The notes under the pieces were generated by a model. The model did no database searches and was not told where the DNA came from. It saw only the letters and a list, made by a program, of their open reading frames with translations. A stretch of 64,000 nt of DNA from Nakamurella alba (GTDB taxonomy: Bacteria > Actinomycetota > Actinomycetes > Mycobacteriales > Nakamurellaceae), in the NCBI RefSeq assembly GCF_009707545.1, contig NZ_WLYK01000011.1, forward strand, positions 62,001 to 126,000. The letters run 5' to 3'. This document shows positions 63,544-64,000 of this stretch, piece by piece. The translations under genes were made by a program, and so were the position numbers. Position 1 is the stretch's first letter, and each line of letters starts with the position of its first letter.

Positions 63544-64000
63544 GTGGCCCGTACCTCCGCCCGCACCCTGGAACTGCTGTCGCTGCTGCAGACCGCCGAT
63601 CGCTGGGGTGGTCCGGAGCTCGCGGCCCGGCTCGGGGTGAGCCTGCGCACCCTGCGCCGGGACATCGAGACCCTGCGCGGGCTCGGCACTCCCGTCGTGT
63701 CCAGCGGCGGCCGGCACGCCACCTACCGGCTGGCGCCCGGTGCGGTGCTGCCGCCGCTGCGGCTGGACGGCGAGCAGGCGGTGGCGATCTCGCTGGCCCT
63801 GCAGACCGCGCCGGTGTCGGTGCTCGGGCTGCGCGACGCGGCGGACCGGGCGCTGGGCACGCTGGCGCAGGTGATGCCGCCGGAGCTGCGGGCGCAGGTG
63901 GACGCCACCCGGGTCACCACGGTGCGGAACTACTGGGACTTCTCCGATGCACCGATCGATCCGGACGTGGTCGCGGCGGTCGGTGACGCGGTCCGGCGTG
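63544..64000 (+). CDS. WYL/YafY-type transcriptional regulator, 5' part
   Basis: The reading frame opens at GTG 63544 and runs past the window end (at least 152 residues). It begins ARTSARTLELLSLLQTADRW and has an HTH_11-type helix-turn-helix (GGPELAARLGVSLRTLRRDI) with the wing GTPVVSSGGRHATYRL. This matches YafY/DeoR-like regulators that carry a C-terminal WYL domain, which would lie outside the window. It is divergent from the VOC gene and may regulate it. Confidence 0.85.
   Translation, partial: MARTSARTLELLSLLQTADRWGGPELAARLGVSLRTLRRDIETLRGLGTPVVSSGGRHATYRLAPGAVLPPLRLDGEQAVAISLALQTAPVSVLGLRDAADRALGTLAQVMPPELRAQVDATRVTTVRNYWDFSDAPIDPDVVAAVGDAVRR

Overview
This is a high-GC actinobacterial chromosome segment made almost entirely of core genes. 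The evidence is the ImuB/DnaE2 mutagenesis cassette, a GlnE adenylyltransferase beside an amtB-glnB-glnD cluster, a DUF2469 gene after rnhB, many GTG starts, 4-bp start/stop overlaps, and many genes with a -10 hexamer only 6-7 nt before the start codon (leaderless transcripts). I infer a relative of Nakamurella or nearby lineages, but no rRNA or other taxonomic marker is present to fix this.

Layout. 0-4.6 kb: the 3' part of imuB and all of dnaE2 (translesion synthesis), joined by an 18-bp tandem repeat that encodes a tiny ORF. 4.7-17.7 kb: exonuclease III, a class I glutamine amidotransferase overlapping glnE, then ftsY, amtB, glnB, glnD and ffh, so nitrogen signalling is interleaved with the two SRP GTPases. 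17.7-24.2 kb: an amidohydrolase with a histidine-rich tail, then rpsP-KH protein-rimM-trmD, rplS, lepB, rnhB and DUF2469. 24.2-32.3 kb: accessory genes, namely an MFS transporter, an NAD-dependent epimerase divergent from a TetR regulator with a twin palindromic operator, a secreted protein, a gamma-carbonic anhydrase-like protein, and a secreted RCC1-propeller protein with 75-bp repeats. 32.4-35.6 kb: dprA-comM-yraN on the minus strand, inverted relative to the flanking core genes. 35.7-45.5 kb: a second accessory block, holding an unknown protein, a coupled pair of very small basic proteins behind a hairpin leader, a methyltransferase, an alpha/beta hydrolase-PucR regulator pair, and an FAD oxidase with a CUT2-type transporter whose permease and ATPase are fused.

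45.6-53.8 kb: xerC, an L,D-transpeptidase, an M23 peptidase, then rpsB-tsf-pyrH-frr-cdsA. The spacers between these last genes are T-poor and carry 16-bp tandem repeats and strong hairpins. 53.8-64 kb: an ABC exporter, a DivIVA/Scy-like coiled-coil protein, methylmalonyl-CoA epimerase divergent from a thiolase, a second ABC exporter, a MarR regulator divergent from a thioredoxin-TPR protein, a VOC protein, and the start of a WYL-type regulator.

No rRNA, tRNA, CRISPR array, insertion sequence or prophage was seen. The observations most worth following are the imuB-dnaE2 relay ORF, the two-box element shared by the yraN and M23 promoters, the small-protein pair near 36.9 kb, the twin operators near 26.95 and 40.85 kb, and the repeat-rich leaders of pyrH and frr.
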